Shown piece by piece: positions 51,851-60,725 of a stretch of 64,000 nt of DNA (within the stretch, counting starts at the first letter, position 1; every line of letters starts with the position of its first letter). A program made the translations under genes and the position numbers. The stretch is from Bradyrhizobium sp. 141 (GTDB taxonomy: Bacteria > Pseudomonadota > Alphaproteobacteria > Rhizobiales > Xanthobacteraceae): contig NZ_JADPKR010000070.1 of assembly GCF_023074055.1 (NCBI RefSeq), positions 1 through 64,000 on the forward strand. Direction: 5' to 3'. The notes below the pieces were generated by a model that made no database searches, had not been told where the DNA came from, and saw only the letters and a list, made by a program, of their open reading frames with translations.

Positions 51851-53017
51851 TCAGTTAAGGCGGAGTTTTCGTTTGCCGGCGGAATATTCGCTATCCGGCC
51901 AGTAGACCCATTTACCATCCTGGGCGACATAGACGTTGGCCCTCAGAATGTTCTGCCTGTGGTCGTCGAAATTGATCTCGCCGACCAGCGACTTGTATGC
52001 CTTGGTCGTATTGAGCAGGTCCTTGACCTTGGCCCGGTCGGGGCCAACCTTCTCGATCGCATCCATGATCAGATTGGCGGCGGAGTAGGCGAAGGGGCCA
52101 TAGGCGTCCGGGTCCTCGCGAAAGCCCGCCTTGGCGTATGCGTCGAGAAACGCTTGGCCCTGCTCATATTTGCTGATGGGAGCGCCGTTGTGGAAGGAAA
52201 TCGTTCCTTCCGCCGCGGCACCTGCGCCTTCCAGGAAGCCCGCGTTCATGATGCCGGAGACGCCCGCAAGCTGGACGGTGACACCGACCCGATCCATTTG
52301 AGCCCGCAATCGGACGCCGAGCGGCGTCAGGCCGCCCACCATGATCAGGTCCGGCTTGAGCTCCTTGATCTTGGTGAGCTCAGCCGTGAAGTCCTGCTGA
52401 TCCGGGCTGACCGGAAAAGTCGCGACGATCTCGCCGCCGGCCAACTTGAGATAGTCGCTAAAATATTTGTTCTGTCCCTTGCCGTAGTCGGTGGTGTCGT
52501 GAACGACAACGTATTTCAGGAACCCCTGCTTGGTGAGGAACTCCGCTGCGAGCTTGCCTTCATTGATCATCGTCCCGTTGACGCGATGAATTTCGTGGTA
52601 GTCGTTGCCATAGGTGATCTCGGGCAGGATGGCGCCCCACACCACGACCGGCAATCCGAACCGGGCATAGGTATCAACCGTCGCGATGCCTACGGCCGAG
52701 CAATAGTGGGTCACACCGGCGATGATGCTACGATCCGATGCAGCCTTGGTTGCGACCTGGATGCCGATATTCGGCTTGCATTCGTCGTCGAAGGTGACGA
52801 GCTCGAAAGTGTACTTTGCCGAGGGATCGGCGTTTCTCAATTGCACGGCCAATTGCGTGGAGTTGCGGCCCCCGATCCCGGGAGCTGAATTCCCGCCCGA
52901 CAATGGTCCAATAAACGCAAGCTTTACGGTCTCCTTGGCCAAGAGCGGAACTGTTCCGGTCGCCACCGCGACCAGCGCGCCGCATGTCAGCAGCAACAAT
53001 TTGGTTATCAGCTTCAT
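51851..53017 (-). CDS. LivK-type periplasmic binding protein
   Basis: A 388-residue type I periplasmic binding protein for branched-chain amino acids or other amides. The signal peptide begins 'MKLITKLLLLTCGALVAVAT' with cleavage near 'LLAKE'. 'VKLAFIGPLSGGNSAPGIGG', 'DDECKPNIGIQVATKA' and 'HDTTDYGKGQNKYFSDYLK' are family segments. Start 53017 has GAGGGAGGG upstream. The associated permeases livH and livM are damaged and no ATPase genes are seen, so this protein probably has no functional transporter here. Confidence 0.9.
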   Translation of the reverse strand: MKLITKLLLLTCGALVAVATGTVPLLAKETVKLAFIGPLSGGNSAPGIGGRNSTQLAVQLRNADPSAKYTFELVTFDDECKPNIGIQVATKAASDRSIIAGVTHYCSAVGIATVDTYARFGLPVVVWGAILPEITYGNDYHEIHRVNGTMINEGKLAAEFLTKQGFLKYVVVHDTTDYGKGQNKYFSDYLKLAGGEIVATFPVSPDQQDFTAELTKIKELKPDLIMVGGLTPLGVRLRAQMDRVGVTVQLAGVSGIMNAGFLEGAGAAAEGTISFHNGAPISKYEQGQAFLDAYAKAGFREDPDAYGPFAYSAANLIMDAIEKVGPDRAKVKDLLNTTKAYKSLVGEINFDDHRQNILRANVYVAQDGKWVYWPDSEYSAGKRKLRLN

Positions 53018-53357
53018 TGGCAATGCCCTCCCTCGCTCACAAAACTGTATCCATCCCGGACAGGCGAGACAGTGCGAATCTTCGCAAACGGGCGTGCGCA
53101 ACGGAGCACGAGCAGGTGCATCGGCGTTGATCGCCTACGAGCGAGACAGATTGCTGCTGCTTTGAGCATCGGGCTGCCTTCGACGAAGCAGATGCGGACC
53201 GCAAAAAAACACCCCGTTGCAATCGGCAACAAGGTGACTGGGTCGCAGGACATCTGCGACAAGTCGAGGGAGGTAATCTTCGCAGTCAGGACAGCCAGGG
53301 GCTCGTCGCAGACTTCGAATTACTCCTTCATACCATCTTCACGGCAGATTCCCGCCG
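53018..53357. other. Upstream region of livK, no gene supported
   Basis: About 340 bases between the livK start and the palindrome. It should hold the livK promoter. No coding signal recognised. Confidence 0.4.
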
Positions 53358-53389
53358 GGTGTTCGTGCAAAGGGTATTGCACGAACACC
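53358..53389. repeat. Perfect 13-bp inverted repeat
   Basis: GGTGTTCGTGCAA and TTGCACGAACACC flank the 6-base centre AGGGTA. It lies 27 bases beyond the stop of the MFS gene. There is no U-run, so it may be an operator, an attachment-type site or a weak terminator. Confidence 0.7.
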
Positions 53390-53415
53390 TAGATGGCGGT
53401 TGGCGGCTTCGCGGC

Positions 53416-54774
53416 TCATGCGATCTGGCGGCTGGCTGCCGGTGTCCTGCCGAATTCATTGGAAAGGTCGACCGCGACAGACTTCGGCAGGCAGAGGACA
53501 TTAACCGCCGCGGTCATGAGTGCGATCGCGATCGGATAGATCAGGCCGGCGTAGATGTTGCCGGTGTAGCTGACGAGCGAGAGGCTGATCAGCGGAACGA
53601 AGCCGCCGAATATCCCGGTGCCGATGTGATAGGGAAGCGACAGCGAAGTATATCGCAGCCGCGCCGGAAAGAGCTCGACGAGAAATGCGGCATTCGGCCC
53701 GTAGACCAGCGCTACGAAGATGAGTTGCGCCAGGATAAGCGCCGTGACGACCACGTAATTGTGCGCAGCCGTGGCGCTTGCAATCCCCATGTAGATGGGG
53801 ACGTAGAGCGCGGCGGCGAGCAGCAGTCCGGTGACGATCAGCGGGCGGCGTCCGATGCGGTCTGACAAGGCCCCGCTCACGACAATTAGGGGCGTGCCAA
53901 TGGCTAGAGCAACGGCGACGCAGACATTCGCCGTCAGGAAGTCCACCTTGAGAACGCTCTGCAGGAAATACAGCGCGTAGAATTGCCCGGTGTACCACAC
54001 GCATCCCAGACCCGCCGTCGCGCCGAAGAGAGCATAGAGCGCATAACCCAATCCTTGTCTCGTGCCGAAACTTTCGCGAACCGGCGCGCGCGAGACCTTG
54101 CCGGCCTGACGTATCTGCTCGAAAACCGGCGACTCGCTCAGCTTGAGCCGAAGATAGATCGAAATCACGACGAGAATTGCAGATAGCAAGAACGGGATAC
54201 GCCAGCCCCGAGCACGGAAAGCGTCCTCCCCGAGCGATAGCCGACACGTCAGCACGACCAGAATCGCAACAAAGAAGCCCAAGGTGGCGGTGGTCTGGAT
54301 GAAGCTAGTGAAGAAGCCTCGACGGTTAGCCGGTGCATGCTCAGCCACATAGATGGCAGCGCCACCGTACTCGCCGCCGATGGCCAAGCCCTGTACCAAA
54401 CGGAGCACGACCAGCGCGACAGGTGCAGCGAAGCCGATATTTTCATATGTCGGCAAAAGACCGACCGCGGTTGTCGAAATTCCCATTAAGATAAGTGTCA
54501 GCAGAAACGTGTGCTTGCGTCCCAATCGGTCGCCAAGACTGCCGAACAGGATGGCACCGAACGGCCGGATGACAAATCCGGTCGCAAAGGTTGCAACACT
54601 GATCAGGACGGCGGCGGTGGGATCATTGGCGGGATAGAAAAGGGTCGAAAAGAACACGGCAAGGCTTCCATAGAGATAGAAGTCATACCACTCGATAATC
54701 GTGCCCGCACTCGAGGCAAGCACCACCGTCCAGATTCCCTGGTTCGGGACGTCCGCTTTAGGTTCGCTCATCAT
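53416..54774 (-). CDS. MFS transporter of the metabolite:proton symporter group
   Basis: A 452-residue inner-membrane protein with 12 predicted helices. 'SSAGTIIEWYDFYLYGSLAV' at the N-terminus and 'LGDRLGRKHTFLLTLILMGI' in the first loop are signatures of the ProP/ShiA-type MHS subgroup, with a second 'LSDRIGRRPLIVTG' in the middle. Such proteins import organic acids, shikimate, or compatible solutes. Two ATGs (54774, 54771) are possible. It follows the nitronate monooxygenase gene on the same strand, separated by a hairpin. Confidence 0.9.
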   Translation of the reverse strand: MMSEPKADVPNQGIWTVVLASSAGTIIEWYDFYLYGSLAVFFSTLFYPANDPTAAVLISVATFATGFVIRPFGAILFGSLGDRLGRKHTFLLTLILMGISTTAVGLLPTYENIGFAAPVALVVLRLVQGLAIGGEYGGAAIYVAEHAPANRRGFFTSFIQTTATLGFFVAILVVLTCRLSLGEDAFRARGWRIPFLLSAILVVISIYLRLKLSESPVFEQIRQAGKVSRAPVRESFGTRQGLGYALYALFGATAGLGCVWYTGQFYALYFLQSVLKVDFLTANVCVAVALAIGTPLIVVSGALSDRIGRRPLIVTGLLLAAALYVPIYMGIASATAAHNYVVVTALILAQLIFVALVYGPNAAFLVELFPARLRYTSLSLPYHIGTGIFGGFVPLISLSLVSYTGNIYAGLIYPIAIALMTAAVNVLCLPKSVAVDLSNEFGRTPAASRQIA

Positions 54775-54811
54775 ATCTCTCCTTCGGCCTTGTTAGGCAC
54801 GTGTTTTCCCG

Positions 54812-54841
54812 GGCGCGTGCGCCGCAGCGCACGCGCCTTTT
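54812..54841. terminator. Strong hairpin between two minus-strand genes
   Basis: GGCGCGTGCGC and GCGCACGCGCC (11-bp arms, CGCA loop) are followed on the plus strand by TTTT. It follows the nitronate monooxygenase gene on the minus strand and would be a terminator or attenuator; the U-run is on the other strand. Confidence 0.6.
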
Positions 54842-54874
54842 CCACCCGGCAATACGTTGAAAGTTGCGGACCCG

Positions 54875-55864
54875 TTAGGCCGCAATAGAATTTCGCGTCG
54901 GCGCGTAGCGCGCAAGACATGCGCTTGCTTCTGCTGAAATGCGCTTCACCAGCTCACCGGCGGTTGGAATGTCGTTGATGAGGCCGATTGCTTCTCCGAC
55001 CGTGACATTGGCGGTATCGTAGTCGCCGGAGGCCCACGCCTTCTCGACGCGCTGCAGCTCGGCTTCTTGCAGTGTGCGCAGCTCGTCTTCCCGGCCATGC
55101 CACCTTTCGATGAAGCCGTTCTTCATCAGGCGCCCAGTGTACTCCGAGGGCCAAGCCTTCTTGCGGACAACGTCGTAGACACGCGTCCGGATCGTTTCAT
55201 CGCCGGTGGCTGCCAGCACCTTTTCCTTGGCGTTGCGATGAATGACCGATTCTTGCGTGGCCCAAAACCGCGATCCGATCAAAGCACCGTCGGCACCTAG
55301 CATTAGCGCGGCGGCGAGACCGCGCCCGTCAGCAATGCCTCCGGCGGCAAGAAGGAGAACGCGCGGCGCTCGTTGCGCGATCATATCGGCGACTGCAGGA
55401 ACGAACGGCATCGTCGAGCGCGCCGTGAGTCCGTGGCCGCCGGCCTCCGTACCTTGTGCGATGATAACGTCCGCGCCGACATCGATCGCCCGCTGGGCAT
55501 GCTCGAGCGTATGCACCTGACAGATCAGCGGGATGCCGGCCTGCTTCACTTTCGGGGCATATGGCGCAGGATCCGAAAACGACAGCATGATCGCTTTCTT
55601 GTGCCGCTCCAGAGCGAGATCGAGCAGACCCGGATCATTCGCCAGCGCCCAGGTGATGAATCCACAGCCGACGTCCGGGCGGCTCACCTTTGCGGACTGT
55701 TCTTCGAACCAGGCGCGGTTGGCATAACCGCCGCCAAGAAGGCCCAGAGCACCTGCCGCGGAAACCGCGGAGGCCAGCTCGCCGCCGGAGGCCGGATCCA
55801 TCGGCGCCAGCACAATCGGGTGCTCGAGCCCAAAAAATTCGGTCAATCTCGTCTTGATAGCCAT
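54875..55864 (-). CDS. Nitronate monooxygenase-like FMN enzyme
   Basis: A 329-residue TIM-barrel flavoprotein of the NMO/2-nitropropane dioxygenase family. 'EHPIVLAPMDPASGGELASA', 'AQGTEAGGHGL' and 'LLLAAGGIADGRGLAAALML' then 'GADGALIGSRFWATQES' bind FMN; the His of the GGH motif is present. It could oxidise nitronates to aldehydes or be an enoyl-reductase-like relative. The gene is divergent from a LysR-type gene whose start lies 115 bases away, suggesting control by that regulator. Confidence 0.87.
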   Translation of the reverse strand: MAIKTRLTEFFGLEHPIVLAPMDPASGGELASAVSAAGALGLLGGGYANRAWFEEQSAKVSRPDVGCGFITWALANDPGLLDLALERHKKAIMLSFSDPAPYAPKVKQAGIPLICQVHTLEHAQRAIDVGADVIIAQGTEAGGHGLTARSTMPFVPAVADMIAQRAPRVLLLAAGGIADGRGLAAALMLGADGALIGSRFWATQESVIHRNAKEKVLAATGDETIRTRVYDVVRKKAWPSEYTGRLMKNGFIERWHGREDELRTLQEAELQRVEKAWASGDYDTANVTVGEAIGLINDIPTAGELVKRISAEASACLARYAPTRNSIAA

Positions 55865-55921
55865 GTCTCTTCCTCTCCTAGGCTCATTCCCGTCTTGGAT
55901 GCTGGGAAGCTAGAATAGCTA

Positions 55922-55950
55922 TTGACAACATAAAAGTGATTATTATTGAT
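55922..55950 (+). promoter_or_regulatory. Sigma70-type promoter for the LysR gene
   Basis: TTGACA at 55922-55927 and ATTGAT at 55945-55950 are separated by 17 bases. It lies 29 bases upstream of the LysR start codon. The surrounding AT-rich region is also suitable for LysR binding. Confidence 0.55.
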
Positions 55951-55978
55951 CAGGGTCATCATTCCGGGAGATGACCAT

Positions 55979-56926
55979 ATGGACAGCACGGATCTGAATT
56001 TCTTTTCCGCGGTCGCCATGGCCGGCGGAATCGGCCGCGCCGCCCACGATCTCCACACCGTCCAATCGAACGTGACCCAGCGAGTTAGAGCGCTGGAGAA
56101 CCAGCTCGGCGTCCGACTTTTTGATCGATCCAAGAAAGGCGTCACGCTCACCTCCATGGGCAACAGGCTGCTTCCTTACGCCAAGCGCATCAGCGATCTG
56201 TTGGCCGAGGCGCATTGCGCAGTGAAGGACGAGGCGTGGCCGGGCGGCGAGCTGCGCATTGGCTCGATGGAGACGACGGCGGCGTTACGCCTACCACCGT
56301 TGCTCACCCATTACGGCATCGCTTATCCCGATGTTGACGTCCAAATCGAGACGGGCCCGACCGCAGCGCTGGTCGACTGCGTATTGTCTCGGAAGCTTGA
56401 TGGAGCTTTTGTCTCTGCACCGGTCACGCACGGTGAACTGACCTGCACACCGATCGTGGAGGAGGAGCTGGTGCTGATCACGCCGCCGATGGTGACGTCC
56501 CCCCAACACCTCAGCAAATTCCTGACTTCGGGAAGCGGCCGGAAGGTGATCGTGTTTCGCGCCGGTTGCTCCTATCGACAGCGTCTGTCGGAATATCTTG
56601 CGCATCGTGGTTTCGTCGACCTGCGCTGGATGGAAATGGGAACGCTCGACGGAATCATCGGTTGTGTGGCGGCTTCGGTCGGGCTGTCGTTGGTGCCGCG
56701 CGTCGTCGCTGATTCTGCCGAACGACAGGGCTTGATCCACCTGCATTCGCTGCCGAACGGGACCGGCAGGGCCACCACGGTTTTCGTTCATCGCAAGGAC
56801 GCATTCGTGTCCTCCGCGCTGCGGGCGTTCATGGAATGCGCCGGATCGGGAACAATCCAAACAGCCCCGCCCGAGCAACCGGCAGTGGCGCTCAAGCAGC
56901 CTCGAAAGACGACCTCGCCGCCTTGA
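55979..56926 (+). CDS. LysR-family regulator, divergent from nitronate monooxygenase
   Basis: A 315-residue LysR-type regulator. N-terminal HTH (about 1-62) has 'LNFFSAVAMAGGIGRAAHDL' and 'VTQRVRALENQLGVRLFDRS'; the C-terminal periplasmic-binding-like domain binds an effector. Start at 55979 is preferred over 55946 because GGGAGATGACC precedes it. It probably controls the divergent nitronate monooxygenase gene. Its 3' end overlaps the next, convergent LysR gene by 35 bases. Confidence 0.88.
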   Translation: MDSTDLNFFSAVAMAGGIGRAAHDLHTVQSNVTQRVRALENQLGVRLFDRSKKGVTLTSMGNRLLPYAKRISDLLAEAHCAVKDEAWPGGELRIGSMETTAALRLPPLLTHYGIAYPDVDVQIETGPTAALVDCVLSRKLDGAFVSAPVTHGELTCTPIVEEELVLITPPMVTSPQHLSKFLTSGSGRKVIVFRAGCSYRQRLSEYLAHRGFVDLRWMEMGTLDGIIGCVAASVGLSLVPRVVADSAERQGLIHLHSLPNGTGRATTVFVHRKDAFVSSALRAFMECAGSGTIQTAPPEQPAVALKQPRKTTSPP

Positions 56927-57779
56927 CTGATGCCACGATGAAGCGATGCACTTCCGCAACGCGCCGCGTTTCGTGCGTATCGGGATGTGACGTTAGCCAG
57001 TAATTCCGCACGAAACGGATGTCGGGAAGCAGACGCCGCAATTCGGGATAGCGCTGGGCCACGTAATCATGAAGGATTCCGACGCCGTGTCCACCGCGAA
57101 CAGCCTCCATCTGCGCAACGACGCTGCCGCATTCATAGCGTCGCGACATGAGCCGGCCGAGCACTGAGGCATAGTCCAATGCCCTGCTGTAGACGAAATC
57201 CTCGACCTGGGTGACGAACAGGCGGCCGGCAAGATCGGCCTGCGTCTTGATGGGACCCTCGCGCGCCAGATAGGCATCAGCAGCATAGACACTGAGCGTG
57301 TAGTCGGTGAGCTTGGACAGGATCAGCTTGCCCTGCTTGGGCCGGTCCAGCGTGATCGCAACGTCAGCCTCGCGCCTTGACAGTGAGAATGTACGCGGAA
57401 GCGGCACGAGTTGAATGACAAGGCCCGGGTGCTTCGCTGCCAGCGCGCCCAGCCGATCGGCCAGGAAGTAGTTGCCAAGCCCGTCCGGCGCCCCCACGCG
57501 CACCGTTCCGGTGAGGGCCTCGGCGGCGCCTCCAATGCTCGATCCCACTTTGAGGAATTCGCTCTCTGCGCGCTCGGCAGCCGCGACAAGCGCCTCGCCC
57601 GCCGCCGTCAGCGTGCAGCCTGTAGTGTGTCGTTCGAGCAGTTTGGCATTCAAGCCACTCTCCAGCGCGGTCAGTTGCCGGGCGACCGTTGCATGGTTCA
57701 GTCGTAGGCTTTTCGAGGCCTTCAGAATCTGGCCGGCACGCGCCACCTCCAGGAATATCCGAACGCGCTCCCAATCCAT
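56892..57779 (-). CDS. LysR-family regulator, divergent from mmsA-like gene
   Basis: A 295-residue LysR-type regulator. The HTH has 'VRIFLEVARAGQILKASKSL' and 'VARQLTALESGLNAKLLERH'. The effector domain follows ('VRVGAPDGLGNYFLADRLGA', 'VAITLDRPKQGKL', 'VRGGHGVGILHDYVAQRYPE'). It is divergent from the methylmalonate-semialdehyde dehydrogenase-like gene with a 106-bp shared promoter region and so is the obvious regulator of it. Confidence 0.88.
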   Translation of the reverse strand: MDWERVRIFLEVARAGQILKASKSLRLNHATVARQLTALESGLNAKLLERHTTGCTLTAAGEALVAAAERAESEFLKVGSSIGGAAEALTGTVRVGAPDGLGNYFLADRLGALAAKHPGLVIQLVPLPRTFSLSRREADVAITLDRPKQGKLILSKLTDYTLSVYAADAYLAREGPIKTQADLAGRLFVTQVEDFVYSRALDYASVLGRLMSRRYECGSVVAQMEAVRGGHGVGILHDYVAQRYPELRRLLPDIRFVRNYWLTSHPDTHETRRVAEVHRFIVASVKAARSSFEAA

Positions 57780-57835
57780 TGACTACACTTTCTGCACAAC
57801 GGAGCCGCGAATTCGGCCGTTGATGCCGCATTTTT

Positions 57836-57846
57836 ATGCGCTGCAT
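57836..57846. promoter_or_regulatory. Candidate LysR site ATGCGCTGCAT
   Basis: ATGC-N3-GCAT lies between the LysR gene and the mmsA-like gene, 40 bases before the latter. The dyad has the T-N11-A framing expected of LysR boxes. Confidence 0.4.
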
Positions 57847-57885
57847 ATCTGGCTCGATCAAGCATCATGTTAGGGAGAGCAGCCA

Positions 57886-59385
57886 ATGCCCGTGACTATT
57901 CTGAACTTCATCAATGGCGAGTTGGTGCCGAACCGGGGCCCTCGCACCGCGCCGGTTTACAATCCCGCGACCGGCGAGCAATCGGCAACGCTCGGACTTG
58001 CCACGGCGCAAGACGTGAGGTCGGCCGCCGCGGCGGCCCGCAAGGCCTTTCCGGCCTGGGCGAACACACCGCCACTGCGGCGTGCGCGTATTCTCAATCG
58101 TTTCCTGCGGATCATGGAGGATCGAATCGATGAACTTGCCCAAGTGATCACCGCCGAACACGGCAAGGTGCTCTCGGACGCGAAGGGCGAGATCCAACGC
58201 GGCATGGAGGTGGTGGAGTTCGCGACCGGCGCGCCGCAACTGCTCAAGGGAGAGATTAGCGAGAATGTCGGCACCCGTGTCGACAGCCATTCGCTGCGTC
58301 AGCCGCTCGGGGTGGTTGCTGGCATCACGCCATTCAATTTTCCGGCGATGGTCCCGATGTGGATGTTCCCGGTTGCGCTGGCCTGCGGCAATACGTTTAT
58401 CCTCAAGCCCTCGGAGCGCGATCCCTCGGCCTCGCTCGTGCTTGCGCAGTGGCTGAAGGAGGCCGGGCTGCCCGACGGCGTGTTCAACGTCGTGCATGGC
58501 GACAAGGAAGCGGTGGATGCCATTCTAACCGATCCCGACATCGTCGCGGTCAGCTTCGTCGGCTCGACGCCGATTGCGCGATACATCTATGAGACGGCGA
58601 CCAGCCACGGCAAGCGCTGCCAGGCGCTGGGCGGCGCCAAGAACCACATGATCGTGATGCCTGACGCCGACATGGACCAGGCGGTCGACGCTCTCATGGG
58701 CGCGGCTTATGGCTCCGCCGGCGAGCGCTGCATGGCAATCTCGGTAGCCGTTCCGATCGGAGACACGACCGCCGACCGTCTGATCGAAAAGCTGGCGCCC
58801 AAGGTCCGCGCGCTTAACATTGGTCCCGGTACCGACCCCGATGCCGAGATGGGCCCGCTGGTGACGAAGCAGCACCTCGACAAGGTCCGAGGCTATATTG
58901 ACGCCGGCGTTGACGAAGGCGCGAAGCTGATTGTGGACGGGCGCGATTTCCATCGCCAGGGCTACGAGAAGGGCTACTTCATCGGCGGCAGCCTGTTTGA
59001 TGGCGTGACCACGGACATGAAGATCTATCGCGAAGAGATCTTCGGACCGGTGCTCGTGGTAGCTCGGGCCAAGTCCTATGACGATGCGGCCGACATGATT
59101 AACCAGCACGAGTTCGGCAACGGCACTGCAATCTTCACTAGGGACGGCGACGCGGCGCGTGAGTTCGCGCATCAGATCCAGGTCGGCATGGTGGGCATCA
59201 ACGTACCGATCCCGGTGCCGATGGCATTCCATTCGTTCGGTGGATGGAAAGCCTCTCTGTTCGGCGACCATCACATGCATGGCCCCGAGGGCGTTCGCTT
59301 CTATACCAAGCTGAAAACGATCACGACCCGTTGGCCGACCGGCATCCGGGCAGGCGCCGAGTTCGTGATGCCGACGATGTCCTGA
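57886..59385 (+). CDS. mmsA: CoA-acylating methylmalonate-semialdehyde dehydrogenase
   Basis: A 499-residue aldehyde dehydrogenase of the MmsA/IolA class, converting methylmalonate or malonate semialdehyde to propionyl- or acetyl-CoA. The N-terminus 'VTILNFINGELVPNRGPRTA' and 'PVYNPATGEQ' are typical. NAD-binding 'TPFNFPAMVPMWMFPVALAC', 'FVGSTPIARYIYETAT' and the catalytic Cys in 'YGSAGERCMAISVAV' are present, as is the C-terminal 'FYTKLKTITTRWP'. GGGAG precedes the ATG. It is controlled, most likely, by the divergent LysR. It could serve valine, pyrimidine or inositol breakdown. Confidence 0.92.
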   Translation: MPVTILNFINGELVPNRGPRTAPVYNPATGEQSATLGLATAQDVRSAAAAARKAFPAWANTPPLRRARILNRFLRIMEDRIDELAQVITAEHGKVLSDAKGEIQRGMEVVEFATGAPQLLKGEISENVGTRVDSHSLRQPLGVVAGITPFNFPAMVPMWMFPVALACGNTFILKPSERDPSASLVLAQWLKEAGLPDGVFNVVHGDKEAVDAILTDPDIVAVSFVGSTPIARYIYETATSHGKRCQALGGAKNHMIVMPDADMDQAVDALMGAAYGSAGERCMAISVAVPIGDTTADRLIEKLAPKVRALNIGPGTDPDAEMGPLVTKQHLDKVRGYIDAGVDEGAKLIVDGRDFHRQGYEKGYFIGGSLFDGVTTDMKIYREEIFGPVLVVARAKSYDDAADMINQHEFGNGTAIFTRDGDAAREFAHQIQVGMVGINVPIPVPMAFHSFGGWKASLFGDHHMHGPEGVRFYTKLKTITTRWPTGIRAGAEFVMPTMS

Positions 59386-59399
59386 TCTTCTCCAAATGG

Positions 59400-59424
59400 A
59401 AGGCCGTGGCAGCTCCACGGCCTT
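59400..59424. terminator. Hairpin after mmsA
   Basis: AAGGCCGTGG and CCACGGCCTT form a 10-bp stem with a 5-base loop, 14 bases after the stop codon. The following run is C/T rather than pure T, so termination strength is uncertain. Confidence 0.55.
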
Positions 59425-59639
59425 CTCAACCCGCCAGTTGGCGTGGTCCTCAAATGGTGAACTCTTGCAATCGCCGCCAGAGAGGTGAATTCGGCCGATC
59501 AATCCGTGAATATCGCCCTAGAATCGTCGGACCGGACTCAGATTTGCCCTGTCGATCTCCATCGGCGGCTCGAGGTTGTCATGCTCGCTCTCCTCAGCTC
59601 CATTGGGTCACTGGGAACGCTCACCTCTCGGCCAAGCTC

Positions 59640-59940
59640 CCGTGGTGAGCGCCCTCGGAGAATATTCGACCACCTCTCCGATGAGAGGGATCGCCGCAGC
59701 CCGCACTCTCCGGGCAGCTGTGACATGAAGCCGCCAGGCGCGTTCGGCATCCTTGAAGCCCTGAATCGATGGATCATTCCAGAGCAACTCGATCGTCCCC
59801 TGCAGCACTAGGACATCGCCGATGACAAAGTCGACAAACAGCAGTCCCGCCCTGGGATTGGACACAAAATTGCCAAGCGTGTTGAAAAAGGAATTACCCG
59901 CAAAGTCCGGAACGGTGATCTGGTTACGGGGCGTCTACCG
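59640..59940 (-). pseudogene. Pyridoxamine-5-phosphate oxidase-like fragment
   Basis: On the minus strand 'QITVPDFAGNSFFNTLGNF' is followed by 'SNPRAGLLFVDFVIGDVLVL' and 'QGTIELLW', which match the flavin split-barrel of pyridoxamine-phosphate-oxidase-like proteins fused to ferredoxin reductases. Only about 95 residues remain. The upstream side ends where a chemoreceptor fragment on the plus strand begins. Confidence 0.6.
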
Positions 59941-59965
59941 GAAGAATTTCCCGACATCAGCAAGC

Positions 59966-60293
59966 CGAAATCAAGCTGGGGCTGAACGAGAAACTCGGAC
60001 TCAGCGGTCCGCTTCGCGCATCCGTCCACGCCATAGAAGCTCGACTGAAGGAGTTCCAAAATCCCATGCTCGCGAGCGGAATGCTCATGATGCGCCGTCA
60101 CGAGAAGAATTTCATGCTCCGTCGAGACCAGAGCTACATCGAGGCCTTCCAAGAGAGCGCGAACGACTTCGCCAAGGCTGTCGAGACCTCTGATCTTGCG
60201 CCCGCTTCGAAGGCTGACATCGCAGCCAAGCTGCAGAGTTACTTCGCGCCGATGGCCGGAGATCGTCTCGCGGGTCGAGCGCATCGCCAGTAG
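59966..60293 (+). pseudogene. Methyl-accepting chemotaxis protein fragment
   Basis: 'LGLSGPLRASVHAIEARLKE' and 'MLASGMLMMRRHEKNFMLRR' then 'DQSYIEAFQESANDFAKAVE' and 'KADIAAKLQSY' resemble the helical bimodular ligand-binding region of rhizobial chemoreceptors. The signalling domain and membrane segments are absent. Confidence 0.6.
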
Positions 60294-60725
60294 TCAGCAT
60301 AGACTTCGGTGGCTCTGGAGCGGCGGCCTCGCTCTCAAGCTGCAATTTCGCGGGGTTCGGGCGCGCCTCGATCAAACATTGAGTACGGCGCGTCCCCTTC
60401 GCTCGTCCTGTGCTAGTGAGCTCTTGGTGCGTTGAGACTTGAGCCAGCGCGACGTGGCGATTTAATGTGCCTGAGAACTGGGCGTCACGCTCAAATTGTG
60501 CGTTCAAGGAGAAATTTTTGACGGATTTCAGCACAATGGTTGTGTGAAGTTGCGAGGCACAGCGGCGGATCTTCTGCAGATTTGCACCGGGAGCGAGCTC
60601 GCGGGATGCAACTTGTCGATCTAACATCCCGCACTTGCCGGGTCGATTCGGTCAGCCAAACATTATTCCTCTCTGTTAAAACTCTGCTAGCGCGAACAGT
60701 TCAAGGAAGGAGCTCCTGAAATCCG
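60294..60725. other. Intergenic region upstream of the MarR gene
   Basis: About 430 bases with no supported gene. It should contain the MarR promoter; AAGGAAGGAG lies just before the start at 60726. Confidence 0.4.

Noticed and set aside
51839..52888. 349-codon plus-strand frame
   Set aside because: Antisense shadow of the livK-type binding protein, which has a signal peptide and family motifs.
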